Of a DNA stretch of 64,000 bases, positions 47,216 through 56,078 are shown in pieces. Below the pieces are notes generated by a model, which saw only the letters and a program-made list of their open reading frames with translations, was not told the origin of the DNA and made no database searches. Both the position numbers and the translations under genes were made by a program. This stretch comes from Symsagittifera roscoffensis (Eukaryota; Xenacoelomorpha; Acoela; Convolutidae): contig NC_087071.1 in NCBI RefSeq assembly GCF_963678635.1, forward strand, positions 11,173,088 to 11,237,087. The letters are read 5' to 3'. How positions within the stretch are numbered: the first letter of the stretch is position 1; each line of letters starts with the position of its first letter.

Positions 47216-48094
47216 GGAATGCGCATTATCTACTATGGTGGGAAACCCGGTTCGTTACAAGGTACCACATGGAAGAAATTAACAAGATCCAAAACCGCAG
47301 TTTTGAATCCTGTTATTTTCTCCCCTTTATGCTACCTTGTAACGATTATGACATTCAGAATTTTAATATTAAATTTTTATTTCTTGAAAATAGATTTTTT
47401 CGTATTGATCGTACATATCATTTCAATTTAAAATAATTTTCAGATCTGACTTGATTTTATTTTCAAGTTTGTTTCATTCATCCATTACCGATCAATCCGA
47501 TATATGACAGACTTCGAGTGCAAAATTAACTTATCATTATCCTTAACTTTTTCTTCAAGGGTCAATTTTTTCAAAAAATGGGAAATAAAAGCTTTCAAGG
47601 GTAATAAAAGAGTTTTGCATATCAGATAAACGCTTGTAACTGATTATTTGTAAAAAACGACTGTTAAATCAACGAAATAAACGTGCATCACAATTATTGT
47701 GCCCTAAAAGACGTTTTTTAATGGTTTATCATTATAAAATTTAGGGCTCGCATTTCATAGTTGAGGTACCGGTTTCACATCCTAAGGGGTAGCACAAATT
47801 TTATGTGGCAAAAGTTCCAAAAATTTGATCCTGGATTCCAATAAAATGATCTAGATAGTGCTAAAGATTTTGCGGATTCGAATGAAGTTTATTGTTTTTT
47901 TTCTTTTCGCTCACCTCATATGTGAATCATTTTTATATTGTAAGGAGGGTTTTGCTTTTGCAACGAAGGCTTACGATGTCGTAGCCTAAATTTAGTCCTC
48001 TTACCAATTGGTGTAACAAAATCGATACGGTGAAAAAAACTTTAGTGTCTAAATTTTAATCCTCGACTGATTTTCTTTTTCTTTTCGTTTCCAG
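47216..48094. other. No gene recognised
   Basis: AT-rich stretch that precedes the splice acceptor at 48094. It may be an intron of the gene whose exon starts at 48095; no exon-like ORF is seen. Confidence 0.4.
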
Positions 48095-48433
48095 AATGCG
48101 ATCTACAATTTTCGCAAAAAAACAACATGGTCCGCCATTTTGCTGAAAAGCAATGCGAGAAGAGGGATGCAAAACTAAAGAAACTGACCTGCATGTTCTG
48201 TGGCACGGAGGGCTTCAGCGAATGCTACAGATCTGCAGAGCATGTGTTGTCGCCAGGAAGCAGGGAGTTGATAAGAGCCAATCGAAGATCTGGGCTCAAA
48301 CGAAAGCTGCTCTCTCCCACTAGGAAAAATTATAACTTTGTGAGGGACACGTATGAGTGGTTCCAATTACCATTCAGAGCGAAGCATAGGAGGACAAATT
48401 TGATCTGCGAGGTTGAAATCTTCAATGATCCGA
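48095..48433 (+). CDS. Zinc-finger-like exon of an unrecognised gene
   Basis: Preceded by a strong polypyrimidine acceptor (TTCTTTTTCTTTTCGTTTCCAG) and ended by CCGA|GTGAGT. The frame, from base 48097, reads CDLQFSQKNNMVRHFAEKQC and then a second C-x2-C (TCMFCG). C..F...NM.RH....C is C2H2/C2HC zinc-finger-like. A basic region follows (RANRRSGLKRKLL). The exon starts with two bases of a split codon (phase 1) and ends phase 1. Upstream exons were not found, so the protein is partial. Confidence 0.5.
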
Positions 48434-48759
48434 GTGAGTAAAGATGTGTGCTTTTGAAATAAGATACAAACCGATCGATCTATGTGTTTTTTGATTTCGT
48501 ATTCAAACTGTTTTAGCACTAAGGCACATTTTTTAGTCCACGTCTGCGCAACTAGATTGTATCGCGACAACGACGAAGAGGCAGAGGACGCGGACTACCG
48601 TAAAAAAAGCGTCATAAGATGACGAACCCATTTTGACCATTCAAAATGTATGTAACAAAACACGTGTTTCTTTTATATATAGTCTTCAATTAAATGAACC
48701 TCCTCTTTTAGCCTTCTTTTTCACTGAATGGCGGTGAAATATCAAGGGCGCTGCTACAG

Positions 48760-49253
48760 GTACTGTTGGTGCAACAATTACTGCTCCAGAAGTGACGAGT
48801 ACTATCAATGAACAAGGGAACTGCTCCAAGGGCACTGCTGCAGGTACTGTTGGTACTACAGTTACTGCTCCAGTAGAGACAAGTACAATCAAGGAACATA
48901 CCTCGAAAGTCACTGGCCAGTTGCCCATCGGTGCGCCAGCTGCACCAATTAGGACAGTACCATTTCCCGAAGTACCGAACGGACCGTGTTTGATTCCAGA
49001 TCCACATCATCTCCTACCAGAGTTTGTTTGGCCCTTTCCTATACCAGGCTTCATTTCGCCACTTCGTCTGGTTGACGCAGATATGAGGACAGATCAACGA
49101 CTTCATCTGAGACAGATACAGAAACCAAAAAGTCTTGGGAAGAAACCGCAGAATTTTGCCGTGGTTTCAAACAGCTCTTGTAGCACGAGTGCCACTCATA
49201 TTGACGTGTTACCTCCAATTGACTATGGCGAACTAATGGATAGACTTTTGCAA
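48760..49253 (+). CDS. Exon with an internal 27-residue duplication, unrecognised gene
   Basis: The frame contains two tandem copies of a Thr/Ala/Gly-rich unit (GTVGATITAPEVTSTI and GTVGTTVTAPVETSTI), then a Pro-rich part (PNGPCLIPDPHHLLPEFVWP), and ends at CAA|GTAAGC, phase 0. The acceptor at GCTACAG before 48760 gives the phase needed to follow 48433, but its polypyrimidine tract is distant, so the exon start is uncertain; the repeat unit itself begins some 10 codons earlier. No domain recognised. Confidence 0.4.
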
Positions 49254-49368
49254 GTAAGCATCTGAAACGAAAAATAGCTCAAAGACGATATAACTAATTT
49301 TCGATCATCTTCTTTGGGTATTTTGTTAGATTATGCCTTACTCTAGATCATGCCTTATTCTAATACAG

Positions 49369-49482
49369 TGCGTACCTGCAGTTTATCTTGTCAACTGGCT
49401 CAGTCAGACTGGTTTATTGGCCGACAAGGAGCCATGTTACTTCCCTTGGCTAAATACATCAAGGACTTCAAAAGCCAACTAA
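49369..49482 (+). CDS. Possible terminal exon following 49253
   Basis: The acceptor CTAATACAG, phase 0, fits the donor after 49253. The frame reads CVPAVYLVNWLSQTGLLADK, and stops at TAA 49480-49482. A second frame over the same DNA (from ATG 49350) is longer but would not join in phase. Low confidence. Confidence 0.3.
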   Translation, partial: CVPAVYLVNWLSQTGLLADKEPCYFPWLNTSRTSKAN

Positions 49483-50062
49483 CAGGTCCTGCGGATAGCT
49501 GCCAGTTTCACAGCCGAATGTATGGGGAAAACTTCACTGACAAAATTTCGAAGGAATAACCCGAGGAGCTCAGAGCTAGACGGTATAGCTTAAAAGAAAA
49601 GGTAATCAAATTGTAAAGTAATTAGACTCCTTTTCACCGATAGGGTCCAGTTTTCAAATAGGTTTAATCTCACCTTTATCACCAATCCTAGGAATACGTA
49701 CAACCAATCAAGCCAGCTGATGTTCAAATTTTGTGCTGTCGGTCGCCACGAAGTTATTTGTACCAAAAACAGTCAAGGATGTGTCGATGGGACACATACA
49801 TAAAAGGAAACTGGAGAAGACAGAAGTACCGACGAAGGAGTTAAGCTAGCTGCTGTTATCGCAGGCTATTGCAGTAACACCATTACAACAGGATTTCTGC
49901 GATTCATTTGTGATGTACCTTTTAGTGAAAAATTAAACAAAGTTTGGTGCACATTTTTTGTAACGAAATATAGAAATCTGTTCCATAAAGTTCTTTTTTC
50001 TTTTAGGCTACAAAACAAGTAATTTGATAGCCCCGTCGGTCAACAACAAGCAGATATTCCAG
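49483..50062. other. No supported gene
   Basis: The ORF continuing to 49559 in another frame and the rest of this stretch show no clear domain. Possible intron or decayed exon DNA. Confidence 0.3.
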
Positions 50063-50351
50063 GATTATCTGGCGCAGCAACCTCTGGGTTGGAAACCGAT
50101 GTTTCCGGTTATACTTTCGCTATGATGTTGGAGGGTGTCAGAAAATTTTTCTGACGGAGCGCCAGGCGGTCGTTATGCCAGCTGGCATGAAACTCATGGT
50201 TGAAACGCATTCAGAGTCAGTGGCTCTGGGTGTCAATTTCATCCATCGTGGACGCCTGCTGACGGCTGCCAGAGCTTCCCGACACCAGCGGAAAGACGGG
50301 GAGTACTTCGGCAGCTGCAACCCTGCTTTTAGGATGTTGGTTCTGAACTAG
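50063..50351 (+). pseudogene. JmjC-domain C-terminal fragment (KDM2/KDM7-like) with lost metal ligand
   Basis: From an acceptor-like GATATTCCAG, a 95-codon frame to TAG 50349-50351 contains CQKIFLTERQAVVMPAG followed by VETHSESVALGVNFIH. This matches the end of the JmjC fold in KDM2/PHF8-type demethylases: 'C..I.L..G....(I/M)P.GW.HAV.T..D..(A/F)GGNF(L/I)H'. The last Fe(II)-binding His, in the GWxH position, is Leu here (GMKLMV), so it could not be an active demethylase as read. No other JmjC half was found. Downstream, a frame with an in-frame TGA (about 50455-50535, PPQELEDLEEV) looks like another broken exon. Most likely a pseudogene, though a catalytically dead protein is possible. Confidence 0.45.
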
Positions 50352-51060
50352 ATTATGGTGCATCTGTGGTTAGTATCAACTATTAAACTGATACATTTTT
50401 GTCGAAATAACTGAAAATAGAAAAGATAGTTTTATAGCACAAGAGACACAATACCGCCGCAAGAATTAGAAGATCTGGAGGAGGTCTGAAGAATTCTGAA
50501 GGCGTACGACAAAGCCATAGTTAATCACCTTGCCAGGTTAATTTACATCAGTACTTCTGGCCAAATTTCATCGCAGATGCTGAAACACATGATGTCTCAT
50601 CCCAAAAACTGCAACCCGTTTAACCGCATTTACTGAGGTACTCAATTGATCCCAAAAAACGAGTTTCGTCATCCCGTATACTGATATGCTCAATTCATCC
50701 CAAAAGCTCAATTTAACGTCTTGTGCTAAACTTTGATAATTTTGAATTTAAGCCAACAACTAAGGAAAAGCAGACGAATAAAGAAGAGATGGACAGTCTC
50801 TTTCAACACCATCGTGGGTCATGCGGAGCATTACCAGTGGAAGCAATGCCCGCATTAATATCAGCTAAAAGAGCCTGAAGACTTTCTGATAACGGATTCG
50901 ATTATTTGATAATTTGTACAATTTTTTCAACGAATGTGTACAAAATGTCTACATTAATCAATTTACACTTTAAAAACAGTTTTTTTTTCAATAAATTAAA
51001 CTATATGATTCTAATTTTTAGCATGCGGTCCGAGTTACTAACTTACTTTTTGATTTTCAG
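50352..51060. other. Intergenic with one broken exon-like piece
   Basis: Apart from the interrupted frame at about 50455-50535, nothing coding is seen. A short repeat of the type CAATT(G/C)ATCCCAAAA occurs twice (about 50643 and 50692). A near-perfect branch-point word TTACTAACTT at about 51035-51044 precedes the acceptor ending at 51060. Confidence 0.4.
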
Positions 51061-51065
51061 AAAAC

Positions 51066-51256
51066 ATGAATGAACAAAAAAATAATGAAATGTGCCCGAT
51101 CTGTTATGAAGAGGGGATACTCCTACATCAGATCCACAGTGGGAAGGTGGCGCACACGCCGTGCTTTATTTGCTGGCGGAAGGTGGCTGATGAGTTTCAT
51201 TCAAGGTGCCTCTTCTGTCGGCAAGATTTGGAGCGCCTCAGTTGCTTCTTGCCTTC
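51066..51256 (+). CDS. Small RING protein, exon 1 (MDM2-type C2H2C4 RING)
   Basis: The ATG lies 5 bases after the acceptor TTTTTGATTTTCAG. The frame gives CPICYEEGIL, then QIHSGKVAHTPCFICWRKV, then RCLFCRQDL. The ligand order C-x2-C, H-x5-H-x2-C-x2-C, C-x2-C is the C2H2C4 arrangement of MDM2/MDMX RINGs (H-G-K-x2-H-x2-AC-F-x-C), not the ordinary C3HC4 with Cys-x-His. By family this would bind an E2 and act as an E3 ubiquitin ligase or dimerise through the RING. The exon ends TC|GTAACT (phase 2) and fits the next exon. Read without splicing, the frame stops after 64 codons. Confidence 0.62.
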
Positions 51257-51391
51257 GTAACTATTGCTTTTGACCTTGTTTATTGTTAAACTAACTATGA
51301 CTGGCACCATGTGAACAACCTGTTTTTCCCACCTTTGACAAAAGAACATCCAAACAGTCATCCATATCGATCATGATTTACCTTTGTTTAG
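51257..51391 (+). other. 135-bp intron of the RING gene
   Basis: GTAACT donor, TTTACCTTTGTTTAG acceptor. Phase 2 at both sides (TC plus T gives Ser). Its small size contrasts with the 6-10 kb introns elsewhere in the window. Confidence 0.55.
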
Positions 51392-51551
51392 TTTCTCTGA
51401 CACGGATAAAGATGAGGAAGCAAATCAGGTTGAGGATGAGGAGGCAGACGAACAGATAGAGGCTGAGACCGTGGTGCCCTTCCGGGACTCCGACTCGGAG
51501 TCGGAACCGGATAAGCCGAGGAGTTTCTCCAACTTTGGAGGAGAGCACTGA
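51392..51551 (+). CDS. Small RING protein, exon 2 (acidic tail)
   Basis: Continues in phase as FSDTDKDEEANQVEDEEADE, then ETVVPFRDSDSESEPDKP, and ends NFGGEH at TGA 51549-51551. The tail is strongly acidic. With exon 1 the protein is 116 aa. MDM2 also has an acidic region, but there it precedes a C-terminal RING; here the RING is N-terminal. The opposite-strand ORF (51703-51425) is a shadow of this exon. Confidence 0.55.
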
Positions 51552-51769
51552 CTCGGACGCTGTTGCGTTTTTATACGTATGGTGGCGCGGTCGTGGTCGC
51601 GAGCACGCTGTGGCCTGGGATGGCCAAATCGTCGACTCCTCCAGACAGATGAACGAACAGAAATTAATAGAAACTCTAATATTTTTTTGAGATTAAAAAG
51701 CAAGATTTCTCATCAAATACTAAAAAGAAAAAACTTTTTCTTCGTACAAGTTTTGTTTCGGACCCTGAC

Positions 51770-52003
51770 ATGAATTTGAAAGAAATGGACCAAAAACTTC
51801 TTTTTGGAGGCCTAATTGGGTACGAAAAATCCTGTATGGAACATTTTCTTGCAAATTCCCAAGTTTTTAGACTACATGCAATTCCATATGACTCTGCTGG
51901 ATCTGTGAAGTCTACTATCCATAAGGGACCTGGGTATTGTTATGTTGCACCTAGTCTCCCCAATTCATGCTTTCTTGGTCTCGTAATTGGAACTATTTTC
52001 TAA
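51770..52003 (+). CDS. Hypothetical ORF, 77 aa
   Basis: The frame is open from slightly upstream (SFVSDPDMNLKEMDQK) to the stop at 52001-52003 and includes GYEKSCMEHFLANSQVFRL and PGYCYVAPSLPNSCF. Composition is protein-like. No domain recognised and no splice partner found. Lies between the RING gene and the 5' LTR. Confidence 0.3.
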   Translation: MNLKEMDQKLLFGGLIGYEKSCMEHFLANSQVFRLHAIPYDSAGSVKSTIHKGPGYCYVAPSLPNSCFLGLVIGTIF

Positions 52004-52431
52004 TTATATGATAAAGTATTTGCTTCATCAGTATATGCAGTGTTCAATTGTTAATCAGTTCAACCAAAAAAACTCTAGAGAAAACAGTTAACAGAATGAG
52101 TCTGGTTGTTTTGGATTTTGAATGGATTTGTGCCATTCTGCCAGATGACACATCACAACCTTCCGGCGACATAAAAAAGAGTGACTAAAGGCCTTATGAA
52201 CAAAAAAGTGTTGCGACGGAGGGTCAGAATGTTCTAGAATTTTTATTTTTAAAATTTCGATAGGAAGAAGAACATTTCTGAGAAATAGAAAAAAGACGGC
52301 CATTTTGAATAAAAAGACGAAAATGAGAACAACGCCATAGATTGTGAAGAACAGTTGTATCAGAGACAGAAAAATCACGGAGCCTCTCATCATGGCAAAA
52401 ACACACGATAAGGACCTTAGCGACAGATATT
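52004..52431. other. Spacer before the 5' LTR
   Basis: The minus-strand ORF at 52393-52088 is hydrophobic at its N-terminus (IFLSLIQLFFTIYGVVLIFV) and could be a chance frame. No homology to the sequence that follows the 3' LTR is seen. Confidence 0.3.
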
Positions 52432-53009
52432 TGTGGAGAAGGAGGCTTCAGTGGGGGAAGAAATATACCACGGAACCCTCCCGGGACACGAAATATAAGA
52501 GATAAGAGTGTTATCTCAAGAATATCACGGGAGCGGAGGCTTGGTCCCCCAGAGACAGTCTATGTGAAGGGACTGTGTAAACTGACTATATAGCTGCTAT
52601 AATGTCATAGATCTGAATTAACACCGTTATTATTTAATATTTCAGAGCATGAGTAGCTAGAAAAAGGAAAGGGTCAATCCATCTCCAATGGATTTAATGT
52701 AAAACTGTCACACAAAAACATAATAAAATAGGTTGTTCGAGCCGTGTTTTTAATGACAATCACGTAGTCTGAGGATCCGAGACTCAGCTATGTGGTTGTG
52801 TTCGCATGTAAACGAAAGCTGATCAAAAGTAGTTTGACTGATGGCCTAAAAATGGTAACTTTTTACTTTGCCCTAAACAGACCAGAAAATCAACTGGCAA
52901 GGTCGAGACGGTGAAAAACGAGTAGGATTAAGGTAACTGACGCCTGCCAGTCGTTAATAGGTACTTTTCCTACGCTCCGTCGCTGTGTGATATTTGGGCG
53001 AATGTTACA
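52432..53009 (+). repeat. 5' LTR
   Basis: Begins TGTGGAGAAGGAGG and ends GAATGTTACA. Within it: TATATAG at 52587-52593 (promoter candidate), AATAAA at 52722-52727, and long matches to the 3' LTR such as CAGAGCATGAGTAGCTA, GGAAAGGGTCAATCC and ACGAAAGCTGATCAAAAGT. The TATA-to-AATAAA spacing (about 135 bp) fits a U3-R layout. Confidence 0.8.
52587..52593 (+). promoter_or_regulatory. TATA box candidate in 5' LTR
   Basis: TATATAG in the U3 part, upstream of AATAAA. In the 3' LTR the aligned bases read TTTTTAG, so the signal is lost there. Confidence 0.4.
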
Positions 53010-53021
53010 TAGACGTTTTTA

Positions 53022-53039
53022 TGGCGCTCCTGGGTGGGC
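53022..53039 (+). other. Putative tRNA primer-binding site
   Basis: TGGCGCTCCTGGGTGGGC starts 12 bases after the LTR end. It opens with TGG, as expected for pairing to a tRNA CCA end. The 12-base gap is larger than usual, and I cannot name the tRNA from memory. Confidence 0.35.
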
Positions 53040-53084
53040 CTGTTAAAGGCATGAAACCATCATGATCAGCAAGCGTTTCAGCGA

Positions 53085-54300
53085 CGTACCCTCCGCTCCG
53101 GGCCCGAGTTAGAGGACTTAATGACCGTTGTTGTACTAGGGGGAAGGTGCGTACCCTCCGTCTAGTACAATTTAGCTTTTTAGCTCAGTTAACACCGAAA
53201 ATTCCGGGGGCCGGAGGGTTAGGTGGGAAGTCATGAACCCGCTTGTCCCGAGGTCCCGGGACCAAAAACAACTAAAGAGAAAGCGTAAAACCAAACAAAA
53301 ATAGTGTATAACCAACAAAAAGCCAAAAACAAATTTATTTAAAAACAAAAAAAGTACAAAAAACAGTAAAAAATCCAAAAAAGACCAAAAACAGTAAAAA
53401 ACATAAAGTGACAGTTTATATGTTATTTCCGGACGAAATGTGATCTGACCTTCCTATTTTTTGTTGTTTCAGATTGATTTATATCGTTTGTGATAGAAAG
53501 ATTGTCTGTTTTGGTGAAGGGTTGGATACCCTCCCTCGAGTGTAATTTGAGTGTTTAAGCACGTTAATGGTAATTTTGCCGGTGGCCGGAGGGTAGAGTG
53601 GCAAGCTGATCAACGTGTTCCACACTCAACAGGGACATCAAGGACAACATCCGCAACGACTGTTGGGTATCGTTGAAGCAATTTTAGTATCGTTCGGGTA
53701 CTATTTCTTTGAAACTTAAGTGGTGGGGGGCACGATTGGCGCGGTCCGATTGTACCCTCCATCGATTACAAATTTCCGAGTTAAGGGTCTTAATTCGGAT
53801 ATTTTGGTGCAAAGGAGGGTTTAGTACTATTCATTAACGACTATTAATAGATTATTATCCTTATTATATATTACTTATCTCCTATTTAGACCCAAGAAAC
53901 ACCTATTTTTTGTCGAAAATTACCAATTTTCGACCAAACCGTGGACCCCCAAATTTTCGGATATCCGAGCTTTTCCGATAGGCAAAAAGCTTTTATATAG
54001 AGAGTAGCTACGTAGTTCGATCCCCTTCACTAAAGAAACCGCGTGAGCAAAGACTCAGTAGAAGTTAGGAAAACGAAAATTTTTCGATCAAAATTTTGAT
54101 AATTTTCTGTATTTTGTCAATCTGTTTTGGGGATCGAGTTTTTGAGTTTTTAGAGTTAGAGCAATAAAATTTTTTGCGTTAGGAGCGTGCTAGCATAACG
54201 TGCTCGGTTACTAGAGAGATTTTTGGGTAACCCTCCGAGTAGCTCCGTGGATAGAGCTAACGACTTAAGGTTTGGAAAAGGAAGGAATCGGAGGGTCCAA
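53085..54300 (+). repeat. Leader hairpin modules of the form ACCCTCC ... GGAGGGT
   Basis: A module of about 70 bp recurs with CCCTCC at the left, an AT-rich middle containing (A/G)TACAATTT or GTAATTT and TTAA, and GGAGGG at the right: 53152-53221, 53528-53595, 53752-53821 and 54229-54298. The ends are complementary (for example CCCTCCG with CGGAGGG). Small inner stems differ in sequence but keep pairing (AGCT/AGCT, GTG/CAC, CCGA/TCGG). An additional strong hairpin TTGTACTAG...CTAGTACAA spans 53131-53170. Confidence 0.6.
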
Positions 54301-54960
54301 ATTTGATAGTTTTTGGCCAAATTTTTGTTTCTAAACCAATTTTGGTCCGGTTTTTTGCATTATTCCAGTGCCGTACAGGGCTACTACGCTCATTTCAAGT
54401 ATTTTTAGGCACTTTCGACCGGAATTGCGGAAAAAGTCTTTCAGATCCTATACAGGTGGTGAAAAAGGCATTTTGACGAACGCGTTTTTGGCGATTTCTC
54501 AAAGACTAGTTATCCGATCGGGATAATTTTGGTACCATAAGTCGACGTTTTTGACCACTTTTCCGAATCGCAACCGTTTTTGGATTGATTGTTTCGGAAA
54601 AGATAAATTTTTCAGAAATTGTTGGTTCGGAGGGTCCAAATCACGAGGAACCCTCCGAGCGGCATAAAATTTTAATAAAATCACCTTTTATCCTACTGGG
54701 AAGGTTGACCGAGTCAGCCAACCTAGTTTTAAGCCAGGCAGACCGCTTTTGGAGACTTTGTTGCGGTGATATAACCTTTTTTCTTGATTTTGGGGGAACC
54801 CTCCGAAGTGACCCTCCGGAGTCAGCTAAACCCCTTAGCAACCCTCCTTAGTGGAAAATTTCCACGAGATCACCCAAAGAGGTTCAAACAGCTTCCCTTA
54901 GAGCTCCTAGCTTGTTTTGACGCTTTTTGAGGCTAGTGGGAGAGCCTTCTAAGCGAGGTC
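54301..54960 (+). other. Leader DNA with scattered ACCCTCCGA words
   Basis: Continues the leader without a convincing ORF (54585-54851 is open but repeat-derived). CGGAGGGTCC and AACCCTCCGA appear near 54628-54660 and 54796-54845. Confidence 0.5.
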
Positions 54961-54984
54961 AAAAAATTTGAAAATTTTGGAGGT

Positions 54985-55135
54985 ACCCTCCGAAGTAACC
55001 CTCCGGAGCATATTAAGCATCTTATTGACCCTCCTTAGTAAATTTAGGGGGACCCTCCGAAGTAACTTGGGTGATTAAGGTACCCTCCGAAGTAACTTGG
55101 GTGATCAAGGTACCCTCCGAGGTAACCCTCCCGAG
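54985..55135 (+). repeat. 30-bp tandem repeat built on ACCCTCCGAAGTAA
   Basis: Units at 55052-55081 and 55082-55111 (ACCCTCCGAAGTAACTTGGG plus TGATTAAGGT) differ by one base; partial units flank them on both sides. Same core word as the hairpin modules upstream. Confidence 0.8.
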
Positions 55136-55376
55136 TGTCTTAAACCTTCTAACGATCTTCCTTGTTAGAGACTTGAGTAAACTTTCTGTGGCAATTTGGG
55201 AAACGAAAGATATCCATTTAATTAGGATCATATTAGGATACTAGGCGTGCTTATCAGGATCATAGGAACCCATTTTGACCCTGAAATTCGTGATCAACTT
55301 TGGATTCTACATTGGGTGTATCAGAAGTACCCGAACAAAGAAAATATTTTTTTTGATTGTGATTTTGGTTGCGTGG

Positions 55377-55709
55377 TTGCCTTGAGCTACTTAATAGGAA
55401 AGTTCGGGCAATCCGGGAACAAATAAAGGAAGACCTCGGTGGGTGTATTAGGCAAATACACACCCACTTGAGAAGGAAAATTGTTCCCTACTCTCGTGCA
55501 CTTGGAGCAGTCCGAGTGTAGGAGAGCTTTTTCATAGACTTGACGAATTTTCGATCGGAGGTTGCCTTGAGCTACTTAGTAGGACAGCTCGGGCAATCGC
55601 AGGACACCCAAAAGAAGACCTCGGTGGGTGTATTAGGCAGATACACACCCACTTGAGAAGACTGTGTCCTGGGCTTCGTTCTTTCGGATCGTTCCGATTG
55701 GGGGAAGTC
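55377..55709 (+). ncRNA. Tandemly duplicated, covarying three-hairpin RNA module in the retroelement leader
   Basis: Two copies, 55377-55526 and 55562-55709 (period 185). Hairpin 1: TTGCC pairs with GGCAA, inner GAGCT with AGTTC (copy 1, one G-U) or AGCTC (copy 2). Hairpin 2: outer stem GGGAACAA/TTGTTCCC in copy 1 but CAGGACAC/GTGTCCTG in copy 2, so both sides changed together. The inner part is nearly identical: GAAGACCTCG, then stem GTGGGTGTATT/AATACACACCCAC around AGGCA. Hairpin 3: CTCTC...CACTTGGA/TCCGAGTG...GAGAG in copy 1, GGCTTC...TCGGA/TCCGA...GAAGTC in copy 2. Compensatory changes with constant loops are good evidence of a selected RNA structure. Packaging, translation (IRES-like) or export are possible roles. 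Confidence 0.7.
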
Positions 55710-56078
55710 TTTTTCTTTAAGACTAAGTTTTATTTATCTATTTCTGAGTCATCACTGCTTTTTATCAAAGATTGTTTAAATTTAACAAAGCAGTGACTTG
55801 ATAAATTGTGTGGCGATAAATTGATACTGACGAAAGGTCGCTGTCACCTGTAGGATATTCTTATCTGATTATCGATTGTGTTTTGTGTGTCGATTATATC
55901 TTGTGGAAACTTAGTGATACTGTTATACTATACAACCGGGTTGAGTTAGCATTATATCAATACTGGGTAGACCCTGTGTGTAACTTTAGCTGAGTCACTA
56001 GTTTAGTCGTGAGAGATCTAAGAGACATTTTGATACTGACGGAATCGAGTAGACAGCGTTAAGTGATTTAACTAAATC
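55710..56078 (+). other. 3' end of the leader
   Basis: No repeat or long ORF seen. It leads to the gag start region. Confidence 0.4.

Noticed and set aside
55377-55709. Self-cleaving ribozyme (hammerhead or HDV-like) in the leader
   Set aside because: No hammerhead core words (CTGATGA and GAAA in place) and the hairpins do not make an HDV-type double pseudoknot by eye.
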